Assembly (NCBI GenBank): GCA_029834535.1
Contig: JAQMWT010000408.1
Location: 33,501-97,500 of the forward strand
Direction: 5' to 3'
DNA: 64,000 nucleotides
From: Chrysophaeum taylorii
Taxonomy: Eukaryota > Sar > Pelagophyceae > Pelagomonadales > Pelagomonadaceae
Made by a program: the position numbers and the translations under genes. The notes under the pieces were generated by a model. The model was not told where the DNA came from, made no database searches, and worked only from the letters and a program-made list of their open reading frames with translations. Shown here piece by piece: positions 29,945 through 41,020 of the stretch (the first letter of the stretch is position 1; every line of letters begins with the position of its first letter).

Positions 29945-32900
29945 TCACGGGACGGCGTCTTCGCGGGTCGCGTGTTCGTCGAAGCGCTTGGTGCCGGCTT
30001 GGACCTGTGGCGAGATTGTTCGACATATCATTATGAAGACGTACGGCCGCGAGGAGCTTCGACTCTGCTGCCTCGAAGGAATCGAAGCGCGGGAGGTCGA
30101 TCGTGCAGATGCAGGCGTGGGCCGTCGGGAGCGATCCTTTGGCGAGGTGCGATCCCGAGGAAAGCGTGAAGGGGTGTTTGCCTGCACCAAAGGATCGGTC
30201 AGCAAAATAAATAAAGGACGTGCTCACCTCCGTTGAGGCCGACGAGGTGGGCGAAGCCGCCGATGGGGACGCGGCGCGAGCCGGTGGCGAACTGGAGGCA
30301 CTGGTGGAGCCTGTCCTTGACGTGCTTGGGGCCGGCGGCCCACTTCTCGACGACGTTCCAGAACCATACGACCTCGGTCGCGTCGGGACGGAGGCCTCCG
30401 GCGAATCTCGTATTTCGCCTCCAGTCGTGGACGTCGATGTCGCGGAGGCCCGAGAGGAGGCGCACGAAGTCGCCTGCCGAGAGCATTTTCCTCGCGTCGG
30501 CGAGGACCGTCGGAGGGACGGCCGCGCGGAGGCCGCGCGCCATAGCCGCCAGAGGGCCGCGGATGGACTCGCGGAGGCGCCAGTCGCACATGCGCGTGAC
30601 GAAGTCGAGCCGCGTCTCGGGCGTCACGGTGAGGTCGTCGCCGCCCGCGACGAGCTCGACGGAGGACCCGGGCCCCGGGAGGACCTCGTCTTGTTCTTCG
30701 TCTTTGCGGGGGAACGCGTCGCGATCGCGCGATACGACGACGGGCTGAGCGCCGCGGCGAGCGCTGCTGGTGGCTTTTGCTTTTTCTTCTTTCGAAGAAG
30801 AGGACGCTCCCTCTTCTTCGAATTCTTCTTCGAATTCTTCTTCTTCTTCTTCTTCTTCTTCGTCGTCGTCGTCGTCGTCCTCCCCGTACTCGGCAAAGTC
30901 GAGGGCGTCGGTGAGGGGCAGGGCGAGGGTCTCGAAGACGGAACGATCGTCGGTATCGAGGATCCAGCGCAGAGATCGCGCGAGGTCGGGGTCGAGATCG
31001 GCGAGAATTTTGAGGTCGAGGTCGAGGCGCTTGGTGGTGGCGGCGGAGGTTGGCCCGAAGAGAGCGTCGACGTCGCCGTCGTAGAGGAGGGCCTCGCAGA
31101 CGTAGGCGTGGAGCGGCAGGTCGAGGGTGACCTGCTGCCAGAGCGCGAGGCCGACGAGGCGGCCGAGGAGCTCGAAGTCCGAAATCCAGTGCTCGTTGAC
31201 GAAGCAGGCCGCGGGATTCGGGAGGAAGGACCTGCCGTGGTCGCGCGTGGTGAGGAGGAGGCCGCCGCCGGAAACGAAACCCTCGTGCGCGACGAGGTCC
31301 ATCCAGTCGCGAACGACCGCGCTGCCGACGGCGCTCTCGCCTCGGAATCGGACCTCGAAGTCACCGGTTATATCCGCCGCGCCGAGGCCGACCTGGTCCC
31401 GAAGCATGTGCCGGAGCTGCGGGAGCTGGGGCGCGTCGCGGTCGCACTCGACAAAAGCGAGCGGCGGCTCGTCGTCCACGCCGTAGTCGTAGTCGTCGTC
31501 GACGTCGCTTCCGAGCGACTGGTGATGATGATGGTCGGGTCCGCCGAGGAGCGCGCGCGATCGATGGTGCCGTTGGAGGCGTCGCGCGAGCCACACGCGC
31601 TTCTCGGCCGCCTCCATGCGCGCGGCGAGGGCCTCGAGGTTCGCGCGGAGCTCTGGCGTCGGCGCCGCGCTCGCGACGACTTCGGCGAGCGCCCACGCCT
31701 GCGCGACGTCGCGCGGCACGCCTCGCAACGGCCACGTCGGCGCCGACGGCAACAGCGACTCCGACGCCGCCGTCGACGAGGAAGTGGTTTGGGTCTTTTT
31801 CTCGTTCCGGATGGTGCGGACCTCGACCTTGTACGCGGCGACGTTCCCCCGGGGGGCGCGCCCGGGAAAGATCTCTCTGAGCGCGTCGCCGTCCGCGCCG
31901 TTCACCATAAACCCCGCGATGGGCGGCGGCTTGGCGCCGAAGACGCCCATGCGGAACGCGGGCCGCGAGGCGCCGTCGTCCTGGAGGTCGTTGCTGACGA
32001 TCGCCGCCTGGGCCCCCGCGTCGGCGCAGAGTTGCACGGCCGAGGCCCAGTCGGGCGCTTTCGGAGACTTGCGGATCGCCGATCGTTCGACGAGGACGCA
32101 CCCGCCGTCGATCGACGCCTGCCAGGCGTCCGACCCGAGAATCGTCGAGGGGTCGCCGCAGAGTCCCTTCTCCGACCGGACCGAGTCGGCGAACCGCTCG
32201 TTCCACGCCGCCGGCACCGCCGACATCTTGAACAACACCTCTGCCGAACCGTCGTCCCGCGACCGACTCAGCACGAGCTCGCCCGCGATCGGCAGTTCCT
32301 GCGCGGCCGTCTCGAAGTTCGCGAGCAACACCATCTCGTCGTCGTCCTCGGTCGCCCCCGATCCGATCCCCAAAGTCCCGCGCAGCTCGTGAAAGTACTC
32401 GCTCCAGCTCGGCGTCGGCGCGGTCGCGCCGTCGTCGCTCAGCTGCTCGTGGTCGACGCGCGGGGGGTCGTCGTTCGCGACCGGATCCGCCTCTTCCGCG
32501 GCGGCGGCGGCGGCGGCGGCATTCTCGTCGTCGTCGTCGTCGTCGTCCTCCTCTGCGGGCTCCCAGGCCGCCGCCGCCGCCGGCAGCCTCGGGGCCGCGT
32601 CAGCTGCCTTGGAGGAGGGCGCCGAGGCCTGCGCGCCCGAGGCGGACGCGTCGGGCGGGCTCTCGCCGGCGAGGGCGTCCGCGAGCGAGAGCATCGCGGC
32701 CCTCGCGCCGCTCGACCTCCGCGCCAGGGCCTCGAGGAGCGCGACGGCGTGGGCGTCCTTGCAGGCGAGGGCCGAGAGCTTTTCGAGGAGCGGCACGCCC
32801 GCCCAGACGCCGCGACAGACGCGGTCGGCCGCGTCCTTGGCGCACGTCGCGAGCCTCTCGAGAGCCGCGCACGCGTGCGCCGCGAAGAGCTCGTCGCCGT

Positions 32901-34626
32901 CGATGAAGAGGACGAGGTAGCCGAGGGACGCGGCGAGCCACTCGCCCAGGCGCCGCGCGGGGAGCTGGGGGTCGGCCCGCGAGCGTCGCACGGCGTCGTC
33001 GTCAAAGGCGCGCTGGAGGCGCCGCGCGAGCGCCGCGTCTGTCTCGCCCGGTCTCGCCTCGAAGGCCTCGCCCGAGCTGCTCTCCGAGGAGACGACCGCG
33101 GGCGCTGCCGCCGCGGGGGCGTCCGCGTCGTCGGCGACGCGGGCCGCCGCGTCCCAGCGCCACTCGGGCCGCACGAACAGGTCGACGCGGAGCTCGGACT
33201 TCATGATTCTCCGCGCGACGCACCGGACGAGCCCGGGCAGCCCGAGGGGCGGCGCGCGCTCGTCTCTCACGGTCACGCACAGCTGGATCGAAAGGAGCTC
33301 CGCGTCGACGAACTTCTCGCACTCGTCGCGGACCCAGCTCGGGGCGCCGCGCTCGAACAGCCGCTCGAGCCAGGTCGGCGCGCTCAGCCGCGGGCACAAA
33401 GCGCCGCACCCGCACACCACGCGCTGTCTCTGCTGGTCGAGCCGTCGTCGCTCGACGTCGGGCGCCAAATTATTACTATTATTACGAGGATGCTGCGCCA
33501 AGTCGGCCTCGTCGCTCGCGAGCAACAGGGAGTCGGACTCGTCCGATTCCTCCTCCTCCTCCTCCTCCTCCTCCTCGACGACCTCGGCGCTCGTCCGACG
33601 CGACCCCCGCTCGGAAAACGCCTGACCTCCTCCTCTCGAGGCGTGGTCGTCGTGGCCGTCCAAGTCGGGCTCGGGGGTCGCGTCGACGAGCCAGGCCAAC
33701 ATACCGTGCAACAGATGGCGCGTCGCGAGCCGCCGGATATCGTCGGCGGCGTCGTGCGAGCACGCGACGATCGCGAGCGCGTTTGCCGCGAATTTCGAGA
33801 CGCCGTGCGACCTCGCGCGCGGCTCCATCTGCCAGCCGCACCGCAGCGAGTGCCGCAGCGCGTCGACCACCCGGCGCGCGTTCCTCAGGCGGCTCGCGGC
33901 CCCCGGCGCCGCACTCAAAAGCTGGCCACACGCAAAGGTCGCGCGGTCGTACGCCTCGCGCAAAGGCGTCGACGCCGCGAGCACGACGACGTCGCACTCG
34001 AGCGTCCGCGCGAGGTACTCGAGCAACGCGTCGAGCTGCGAGGCCTGCCGCTCCACCGTCTCCCGCGTGATGCGCTCGGGCTCCTGCAACAACTCGAACA
34101 GCCCGTCCACGTCCAGCGACGGCGACACGCGCAGCGTCCGGTACATGGCCGCGCGCGCCGCGCCGCGCGCCGACGTGTCGCTCCGCTGCGCCAACCGACG
34201 GTGCTCGCGCTCGAGCCGATCGTCGCTCGGATCCACCATCGCCATACCCGCCTCGTAGCTCGCCCGCGCGTCCGCGACGCGACCCAACTTCCACTCGGCC
34301 GCCCCTTTCCGCAGGTACCCCTTGGCGAACCGCGGGCTCAGCAATACGCACCTTTCCGCGTCGTCGATCGCCTCCTCGGCCCGCTCGAGCCGCAACCAGC
34401 ACGCGCTCCGGTTCGCGTACGCGATGTGGTTCGACGGGTCCCGCGCGACGCACTCGCTGTACAACGCGAGGGCTCCCTCCACGTCCCCCGCCGAATAACA
34501 TCCATTCCCAAGCTGCCGCAGCCGCTCGCCTTCGGCGGCATCGCCCGACTCCCCCGACCCCGGCCGCGTTCCGGGGTACAACGCCCTCGACAGCACGCTG
34601 TGTCGCGCCTCGCGCCGCTTCCGCAT
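29945..34626 (-). CDS. TPR/PA-like/HECT E3 ubiquitin-protein ligase
   Basis: About 1531 aa in three exons: 30228-34626, 30045-30181 and 29945-30004, with introns of 46 and 40 nt that keep frame. The N-terminus has TPR units (RQLGNGCYSAGDVEGALALYSECVARDP, AIDDAERCVLLSPRFAKGY). A middle part resembles a protease-associated fold (GGCVLVERSAI, ADAGAQAAIVSND). The last 450 residues are a HECT domain: LGRLVGLALWQQVTLDLPL, LHQCLQFATGSRRVPIGGF, then SLPTAHACICTIDLPRFDS, whose Cys at about 1490 forms the ubiquitin thioester. The protein ends KLLAAVQAGTKRF..., like other HECT tails. The ATG at 34626 was chosen because upstream only a GTG and a TTC repeat are open. Acidic runs break the HECT N-lobe. Substrates are unknown. 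Confidence 0.9.
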
Positions 34627-34799
34627 CACGATCTTCCTCCTATTTTCTTCTTCTTCTTCTTCTTCTTCACGTCCCACCACCACCACACCACCAAAAGGCG
34701 AGTGCCATGCTGGCGCCAGGTTCTTCCTTCCTGCCTAGGAGGAGGGTTTTTAAATGTCGACTGTTGTAAGAGGAGGGGGGGGGTGGTGGAGGAGGGGTA

Positions 34800-34835
<36 letters not shown>

Positions 34836-35177
34836 CCGGAGGGGTGCCTGCCGGAGGGGTACCTTGCCTGGAAGGGGGAGGTATCCCGCGATTTTTACAT
34901 GTCTCGACTGCGAAGAGAGGGCTGTTTTGTGCCTCCCCGGCTTTGGAAATGTAGACCGCGAAGAGGGGGGGGGTCCGACGAGCGGGGGTACGGCGTTTAA
35001 GAGGGGTATTTTCTGGTGTGCAACTAACTCCCAGGCTCGCTCAAAAAAAAAAAGCCTAAGCGCAATCATCACCATACCGTCTGTCCGTCTACGACGACGA
35101 CCACGGGTCTACTTTCGAATGTAACACCGCAACACGAGGACGCCGATCGAATTATTAATATGTGTCTCCGAGCTATC
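34627..35177. other. Intergenic region with (CTGC)n repeat
   Basis: A CCTG/CTGC array at 34800-34838, G-runs at 34774-34782 and 34967-34975, and an A-run at 35044-35053. No gene is supported; the long plus-strand open frame entering from 30.2 kb is the shadow of the HECT gene. Confidence 0.6.
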
Positions 35178-35936
35178 TTATTGCAAGACGCGCGGATAAA
35201 ACCCAACGCCCACTGCCAAGGGAGGCTCCCGGTCGTCGACGTCGATGTCGATGCCTCGCCATCGCTCGCGCCGCACGGGCACGGCGCCCAACTCGCGGAC
35301 GAGCTTCTGCCACTCGAGGTCCCGGGCGGCACGCTCTCGAGCTCGAGCCTCCTCCTCGAGTATGAGCTTACGCTTGGCTTCCTCCATGCGCGTCTTCTCG
35401 GCGAGCGACTCTCGAATCTGCGCGACCCTCGCCCGCTCGGCCTCTTCGGCTGCAGTCGCGGCGCGTCTACGACCCTCGGCGGCTTTGAGCTCGAGCAAGT
35501 AGGCCACGATCTCGTCGTGGCTGCGCACTTGCGCGATGCGCAACGCGTCGATACCATCCACGGTCGCGGCAAAGGCGTCGGCGCCGCCGCGCTCGACCAA
35601 GACGCGCAACGTCTCGAGGTACCCGTTGAGCGCGCAGCCGTGCACGGCCGCGATTTTGGACGTCGCGTCTACGGCTCGAGAATACGCCTCGGGGTTCTCG
35701 GCCACTTCGTCGTGGTTGACGCACACGTGTAGGAGCGTCTTTGACGCCGTGATGAGGCTGCGACCTTGGAACACCTGGGCCAGCATGACGTATGCTGGGT
35801 CATCATCATCTTGAGCCCCCCACCACTCGAGAGGACGGGGGTTCACGCGTCCGGACACCTCGGCGAGGACGCTCCCCATCCTCCGAGTCTCGGGCGACGC
35901 CTCCTTTTCACTGTCGTTGGCCTCCCGCGACGACAT
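35178..35936 (-). CDS. Ankyrin-repeat and coiled-coil protein
   Basis: A 252-aa protein from the ATG at 35936. Residues 60-150 form two or three ankyrin-like repeats (TLLHVCVNHDEVAENP, AAVHGCALNGYLETLRVLVERGGADAFA, GIDALRIAQVRSHDEIVAYLLE). Residues 150-215 are a charged helix of the RAATAAEEAERARV / AKRKLILEEEARARERAA type, probably a coiled coil. Such proteins are scaffolds; the partner is unknown. Confidence 0.72.
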   Translation of the reverse strand: MSSREANDSEKEASPETRRMGSVLAEVSGRVNPRPLEWWGAQDDDDPAYVMLAQVFQGRSLITASKTLLHVCVNHDEVAENPEAYSRAVDATSKIAAVHGCALNGYLETLRVLVERGGADAFAATVDGIDALRIAQVRSHDEIVAYLLELKAAEGRRRAATAAEEAERARVAQIRESLAEKTRMEEAKRKLILEEEARARERAARDLEWQKLVRELGAVPVRRERWRGIDIDVDDREPPLAVGVGFYPRVLQ

Positions 35937-35969
35937 CCCGCGCGTTGAGATATATAGGATATTATTATT

Positions 35970-36530
35970 ATCCTTACTACTAATCGACAGATGTTTGTCT
36001 GTCTGTTTGTTTGTTTGTTTGTTTGTTTGTCCCTCGATTTAGGGTAAGGATCAGGTAGGCGCGAGAGTAAGGATCAGGTAGGTGCGAGAGCCAGACAGTG
36101 ATCCTCCAAGCCGTCTACGGCGACCTCGCAGACTATTTCCACGAACCGCGGCGGCTCTTTTAGCCAGCGCGCCATTCTCACGCCCCGTCGAAACGATGTT
36201 GTCGATGCTGACAACGCCGCGCGCATGACCGCGGCCTTTTTTTCCCGGAGACGAGGCGTCGGAGTTCTTTTCGGCTGACTAGGCTGGGTCGGAAGACGAC
36301 GCCTCGCTCTTTACAGTAGAGTTTTCAACTCCCTGACAACCAACGGCATGCTGACTTTGATCGCGAGCTTTAAGTCTTCGCAACCTCGACCCGTCGCACG
36401 GCCACTGCAACGGTACCAGATACATGATCGATCGCGTCGTTGTCACCGAGGCTCCTCCAACCTGTATCCCTTGAGGCCCGCCTACGCCAAACGATCAACA
36501 AGAGCCAGGGCCAGACGCCCCGCGAGATCT
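35970..36530 (+). mobile_element. Helitron helicase remnant (copy 2, truncated)
   Basis: It begins CTACTAATCGACAGATG plus a TCTG/TTTG array and the CCCTCGATTTAGGGTAAGGA motif, then the helicase remnant. It stops abruptly at CCCGCGAGATC, in the middle of the SQGQT region, where copy 3 begins. Confidence 0.78.
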
Positions 36531-36548
36531 TAACTACTAATCGACAGA

Positions 36549-36592
<44 letters not shown>

Positions 36593-37230
36593 CCTCGATT
36601 TAGGGTAAAGATCAGGTAGACGCGAGAGTAAGGATCAGGTAGGCGCGAGAGCCAGATAGTGATCTCCAAGCCGTCTACGGCGACCTCGCAGACTATTTCC
36701 ACGAGCCGCGGCGGCTCTTTCAGCGCGCCATTCTCACGCCCCGTCGAAACGATGTTGTCGATGCTGACAACGCGCGCATGACCGCGGCCTTTTTTTCCCG
36801 GAGACGAGGCGTCGGAGTTCTTTTCGGCTGACTAGGCTGGGTCGGAAGACGACGCCTCGCTCTTTACAGTAGAGTTTTCAACTCCCTGACAACCAACGGC
36901 ATGCTGACTTTGATCGCGAGCTTTAAGTCTTCGCAACCTCGACCCGTCGCACGGCCACTGCAACGGTACCAGATACATGATCGATCGTGTCGTTGTCACC
37001 GAGGCTCCTCCAACCTGTATCCCTTAAGGCCCGCCTACGCCAAACGATCAACAAGAGCCAGGGCCAGACGCCCCGCGAGGTCGGCGTCCTCTTTCCCAAG
37101 CCCGTCTTCTGCCACGTCCAGCTCTACGTGGCTCTCTGTCGATACTCATCTGGGTCGACGACTCCACCCTACCCCACACGTGCTGCGCAATACCGATAAG
37201 CCCCCTCCCGGCGTCTACACGCGCACTATA
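36531..37230 (+). mobile_element. Helitron helicase remnant (copy 3)
   Basis: It has the same left end as copies 2 and 4 with a (TGTC)n array at 36551-36593, the full helicase remnant including KSQGQTPREVGVLFPKPVF in one of the frames, then satellite. It is close to identical to copies 2 and 4 over most of its length, with scattered indels that break the frame. Confidence 0.8.
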
Positions 37231-37556
37231 GGTGAACTTACTGGGACCACGTGAACTTACTGGGGTTTGAGATTGGGACTAGGTGAACTGAGTGACCAGG
37301 TGAAACTGGGACCAGGTGAGCATACTGGGGTTTTAGAGCAAAGGGTGTTTAGAGTAAACTCACTCAAAGGTTGGCGGCGCGTGCGGATCGAAGCAGCTTA
37401 GATTGGCGGAGGCGAGAGCGACGAGCTCAAAGGAGTTGGTGTGAGCTCGGTGAACTTACTGACCAGGTGAACTTATATGAAACTTACTGGGACCAGGTGA
37501 ACTTACTGGGGTTAGAGATTGGGACTAGGTGAACTTACTGGCCTGCACTTGTCCTA
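37231..37556. repeat. Satellite (GGTGAACTTACTGGGACCA units)
   Basis: Reverse-complement orientation of the array at 9214-9540. It ends CTTACTGGCCTGCACTTGT immediately before copy 4. Confidence 0.85.
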
Positions 37557-38250
37557 ACTACTAATCGACAGATGTTTGTTTGTTTGTTTGTTTGTCCCTC
37601 GATTTAGGGTAAGGATCAGGTAGGCGCGAGAGTAAGGATCAGGTAGGCGAGAGCCAGACAGTGATCCTCCAAGCCGTCTACGGCGACCTCGCAGACTATT
37701 TCCACGACCCGCGGCGGCTCTTTCAGCGCGCCATTCTCACGCCCCGTCGAAACGATGTTGTCGATGCTGACAACGCGCGCATGACCGCGGCCTTTTTTTC
37801 CCGGAGACGAGGCGTCGGAGTTCTTTTCGGCCGACTAGGTTGGGTCGGAAGACGACGCCTCGCTCTCAAGAGTCGAGTTTTGAACTCCCTGACAACCAAC
37901 GGCATGCTGACTTTGATCGCGAGCTCAAAGTCTTCGCAACCTCGACCCGTCGCACGGCCACTGCAACGGTACCAGATACATGATCGATCGTGTCGTTGTC
38001 ACCGAGGCTCCTCCAACCTGTATCCCGTAAGGCCCGCCGACACCAAACGATCACCAAGAGCCAGGACCAGACGCCCCGCGAGGTCGGCGTCCTCTTGGCG
38101 AAGCCCGTCTTCTGCCACGTCCAGCTCTACGTGGCTCTCTGTCGATCGGCAACCCCGAGGATATCCTCTTCTGAGTCGACGACTCCACCCTACCCCACAC
38201 GTGCTGCGCAATACCGATAAGCCCCCTCCCGGCGTCTACACGCGCACTGT
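37557..38250 (+). mobile_element. Helitron helicase remnant (copy 4)
   Basis: The longest readable remnant. Three frames together give an EFLNSLTTNGM-like block, RNLDPSHGHCNGTRYMI, TITKSQDQTPREVGVLLAKPVF and QLYVALCR, the C-terminal part of the Helitron helicase. No frame is intact over the whole. Confidence 0.82.
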
Positions 38251-38766
38251 AGGTGAACTTACTGGGACCAGGTGAACTTACTGGAACCAGGTGAACTTAC
38301 TGGGGTTAGAGATTGGGACTAGGTGAACTTAGTGACCAGGTGAACTTTCTGAGACCAATTGTGAACTTACTGGGGCTTTTAGAGTGAACTCAAAGCTTAG
38401 CGGCGTGTGCGGATCAAAGCAGCTTAGATTGGCGGGGGTGAGAGCGACGAGCTCGAAGGAGAGTGGGGTGAGTGGGTGCGGGTTTACGCCGAATTCTTAC
38501 TGGGGTTAGAGATTGGGACTAGGTGAACTTAACGGGAACAGGTGAACTTGCTGGGGTTAGAGATTGGGACTAGGTGATGCTCCCCACACACACCCCCCTC
38601 TTAGCAGTCGTGCAGGCCAGTAAGTCCACCTACTCCCAATCTCTAACCCCAGTAAGTTCACCTGGTCCCAGTAAGTTTCATATAAGTTCACCTGGTCAGT
38701 AAGCTCACCTAGCTCACACCAACTCCTTTGAGCTCGTCGCTCTCGCCTCCGCCAATCTAAGCTGCT
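38251..38766. repeat. Satellite array, two opposite orientations
   Basis: From 38251 the units read GGTGAACTTACTGG. After a break at about 38576-38612 (a GC-poor CCCCACACACACC segment) they read AGTAAGTTCACCTGG on the same strand, so the array is inverted around this point and leads into copy 5. Confidence 0.78.
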
Positions 38767-39122
38767 TTGATCCGGATCGTTTGGCGTCGGCGGGCCTTAA
38801 GTGATACAGGTTGGAGGAGCCTCGGTGACAACGACACGATCAATCACGTATCTGGTACCGTTGCAGTGGCCGTGCGACGGGTCGAGGTTGCGAAGACTTT
38901 AAGCTCGCGATCAAAGTCACCATGCCGTTGGTTGTCAGGGAGTTCAAAACTCGACTCTTGAGAGCGAGGCGTCGTCTTCCGACCCAACCTAGTCGGGGCG
39001 TGAGAATGGCGCGCTGAAAGAGCCGCGGGTCGTGGAAACAGTCTGCGAGGTCGCCGTAGACGGCTTGGAGGATCAATGCCTGACTGGCTCGCGGGCCTAC
39101 CTTATCCTTACCCTAAATGGGG
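38767..39122 (-). mobile_element. Helitron helicase remnant (copy 5, inverted)
   Basis: Inverse orientation, with internal deletion. It matches the same unit as copy 1 from the CGTTTGGCGTCGGCGGG region to the CCCTAAAT motif. Confidence 0.75.
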
Positions 39123-39229
39123 GACAAACAGACAGATCCTTCATGCTCCCCACACACCCCCCCCCCTCTTAGCAGTCGACATTTAAAGAAAAACGGACGT
39201 TTCCGGACCCCCCGTGCCGGAAAAAAAAG

Positions 39230-39650
39230 TACCGGCGCCGGAGGCGCCGGCGCCGAAGGCGCCGAAAAGGTGGCGAAAAGGCGCCGAAGGCGCCGAAGGC
39301 GCCGAAAAGGTGGCGAAAAGGCGCCGAAGCGCCGAAGGCGCCGAAGGCCCCAAAGCGCCGAAGCGCCGAAGCGCCGAAGGCGCCGAAGGAGGCGCCGAAG
39401 CCTTCGGGGCCGGCGCTGGAGGCGCCAAAGGCGCCGAAGGCGCCAGCGGCTTTGGCGGCGCCGGTGACGCCGCCGCCGGAGGCCCTGGCGGCTTTGGCGG
39501 CGCCGAAGGCTTTAGTGGCGCCCTCCAGCGCCGTGGCGGCTTCTCCGACGCCGCCGGCGGCTTTTGTGGTGCCCTCCGGCGTCTCGGCACCTCCGCGCCG
39601 CTAAAGCCGCTTCTTCGACACCGGCGGCTCGCGCCGCGTAGAAGGACCCT
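39230..39650. repeat. GGCGCCGAA low-complexity array
   Basis: A block of GGCGCCGAA/GGCGCC units with interspersed AAGGTGGCGAAAAG, decaying to the right. It reads Ala-Pro-Lys in one frame and Arg-Arg in another, and is almost certainly non-coding. Confidence 0.85.
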
Positions 39651-39802
39651 TTCGCGGCCTTCTGGCACGAGGCTACGGGGTCGGCCCGAGGTTGCTAACC
39701 GAAGGGTGATGCTTTTCTTACTTGTTAATGTCAGCTTGTTCCCCCGGCCGCGGACGGCCGGCGGCTTAGGGGCGGTTCCAGGGCGTGCTCGCGGTGTTCG
39801 GA

Positions 39803-41020
39803 TTAGTTGCTGCTCGCGATGCGCGGCCGTTTGGCAGCGGGGGCGAAATCGGGGTCGAACGTGTCGTCGATCTCCTTTCGGAAATTGTGGAAGTTTGCTC
39901 TTGAGATTGCGAAATTCCGGCGGGAGATTCCGGGGAGTTTGGAGATCTGACTGACTCGGTCGTCGATGTAGTTGGCCTTCATGCCGCCCTTCGCTTCGAA
40001 GGCCTTGGGCATCGGATCCGATGGGTTCTTGTGCTTCATATACAACATCGCAAGGTAGCGGCGTACGAAGCCGAGGAGTTTGGTGGCAAGTGCGCGCTTT
40101 TTGCCAATTTCCATGTTCGACGATGCCAATCCCTTGATTTCGGCGTCGGTTCCCATAAACCTGACATACTTGAGCAGATTCTCGCAGCGTCTCTTGTCCT
40201 GGCGTGTCATGGTGGGAGGCAATTTATGTCCTAACCACCCGACAACGACATCCACGGCGGCGACGCCACTGAGTTTGTCGAGGTCGAATGAGGGTGCTGC
40301 GCTGGAACGCACGAGCATGTTGTTGGCTGTTGGAGGAGCGGTCGCGTGAGTGCAGGCCGGGAAGACGGAGGGTGGGAGAGGGCCTCGAGATTGCATGACC
40401 AAAGGCGGCATGACTGCCGCCGGCGTGGGCGGGGGCACGACAACGGCTGTGGGCGCCGGTGCGGGGATTGGTGCATTCACGATCTGCTCGGGCTGAGGCA
40501 CGACAGGGGCCGGGGCCAAGGCCGGGACCGACGCCGATGCCATCGCGGGAGGCGGCGGCGGTGGTGGAAGCGGAGCGACGGGGTTGTGCGCTGCTGGAGG
40601 CGGCAGCGCCGGTGGAGGCGGCAGGAGTGGCTGCTCCGGTGGCTCGATTGGCTGCAGTTGCGGTGGTTGGGCTGGCAGCGCGACTCCAAAGTTATCGAGC
40701 AGGCACCCAACCATCATCTGCAGCTGATCGAACTTTCCGTGGAGTTGATCGAACTTTCCGTGGAGTTGATCGACCTTTCCGTGGAGCTCGCGGTTTTCGT
40801 TGCGCTGGCGAGCCATCTCACGATCCTCATCGCCCGAGATCCAGCGGCCTGTGAGGTGAAGGTTGGCCTCGTCGAACGCAGAGCGAATTTTGCGGCTCCA
40901 TTGGCGAAGGACGGCGTCGGGCGCGCCATACTGGGTACTAAAGATATGATTGACGGCGTCTCGAAGCTTAAGGTTAACGAACAGGAAATAATTGCCGTCC
41001 TGCCGCTCGGGGTAGTACAT
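39803..41020 (-). CDS. C-terminal part of the element-encoded recombinase (second frame)
   Basis: A 405-aa frame, open upstream of its first ATG to about 41090. It starts SIVMYYPERQDGNYFLFVNLKLRD, followed by a coiled-coil segment with a tandem heptad-like repeat (ELHGKVDQLHGKFDQLHGKFDQ, encoded by 24-bp DNA repeats at about 40735-40785), then a Pro/Ala-rich linker and a C-terminal folded domain (VVVGWLGHKLPPTMTRQDKRRCENLLKYVRFMG ... RNFAISRANFHNFRKEID). It is probably continuous with the recombinase frame that ends in it, so the two would form one protein of about 800 aa. The C-terminal domain is not recognised; DNA binding is an inference. Confidence 0.6.
   Translation of the reverse strand: MYYPERQDGNYFLFVNLKLRDAVNHIFSTQYGAPDAVLRQWSRKIRSAFDEANLHLTGRWISGDEDREMARQRNENRELHGKVDQLHGKFDQLHGKFDQLQMMVGCLLDNFGVALPAQPPQLQPIEPPEQPLLPPPPALPPPAAHNPVAPLPPPPPPPAMASASVPALAPAPVVPQPEQIVNAPIPAPAPTAVVVPPPTPAAVMPPLVMQSRGPLPPSVFPACTHATAPPTANNMLVRSSAAPSFDLDKLSGVAAVDVVVGWLGHKLPPTMTRQDKRRCENLLKYVRFMGTDAEIKGLASSNMEIGKKRALATKLLGFVRRYLAMLYMKHKNPSDPMPKAFEAKGGMKANYIDDRVSQISKLPGISRRNFAISRANFHNFRKEIDDTFDPDFAPAAKRPRIASSN

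Noticed and set aside
30220-35124. A 1634-aa plus-strand open frame
   Set aside because: It is the antisense shadow of the TPR/HECT gene. The minus strand has recognisable domains and splice-consistent exons, and the plus frame is Arg/Val/Glu low-complexity.
39214-39954. Ala/Pro/Lys-rich protein from the GGCGCC block
   Set aside because: The composition is fully explained by the simple repeat, and the opposite strand gives an equally long frame.
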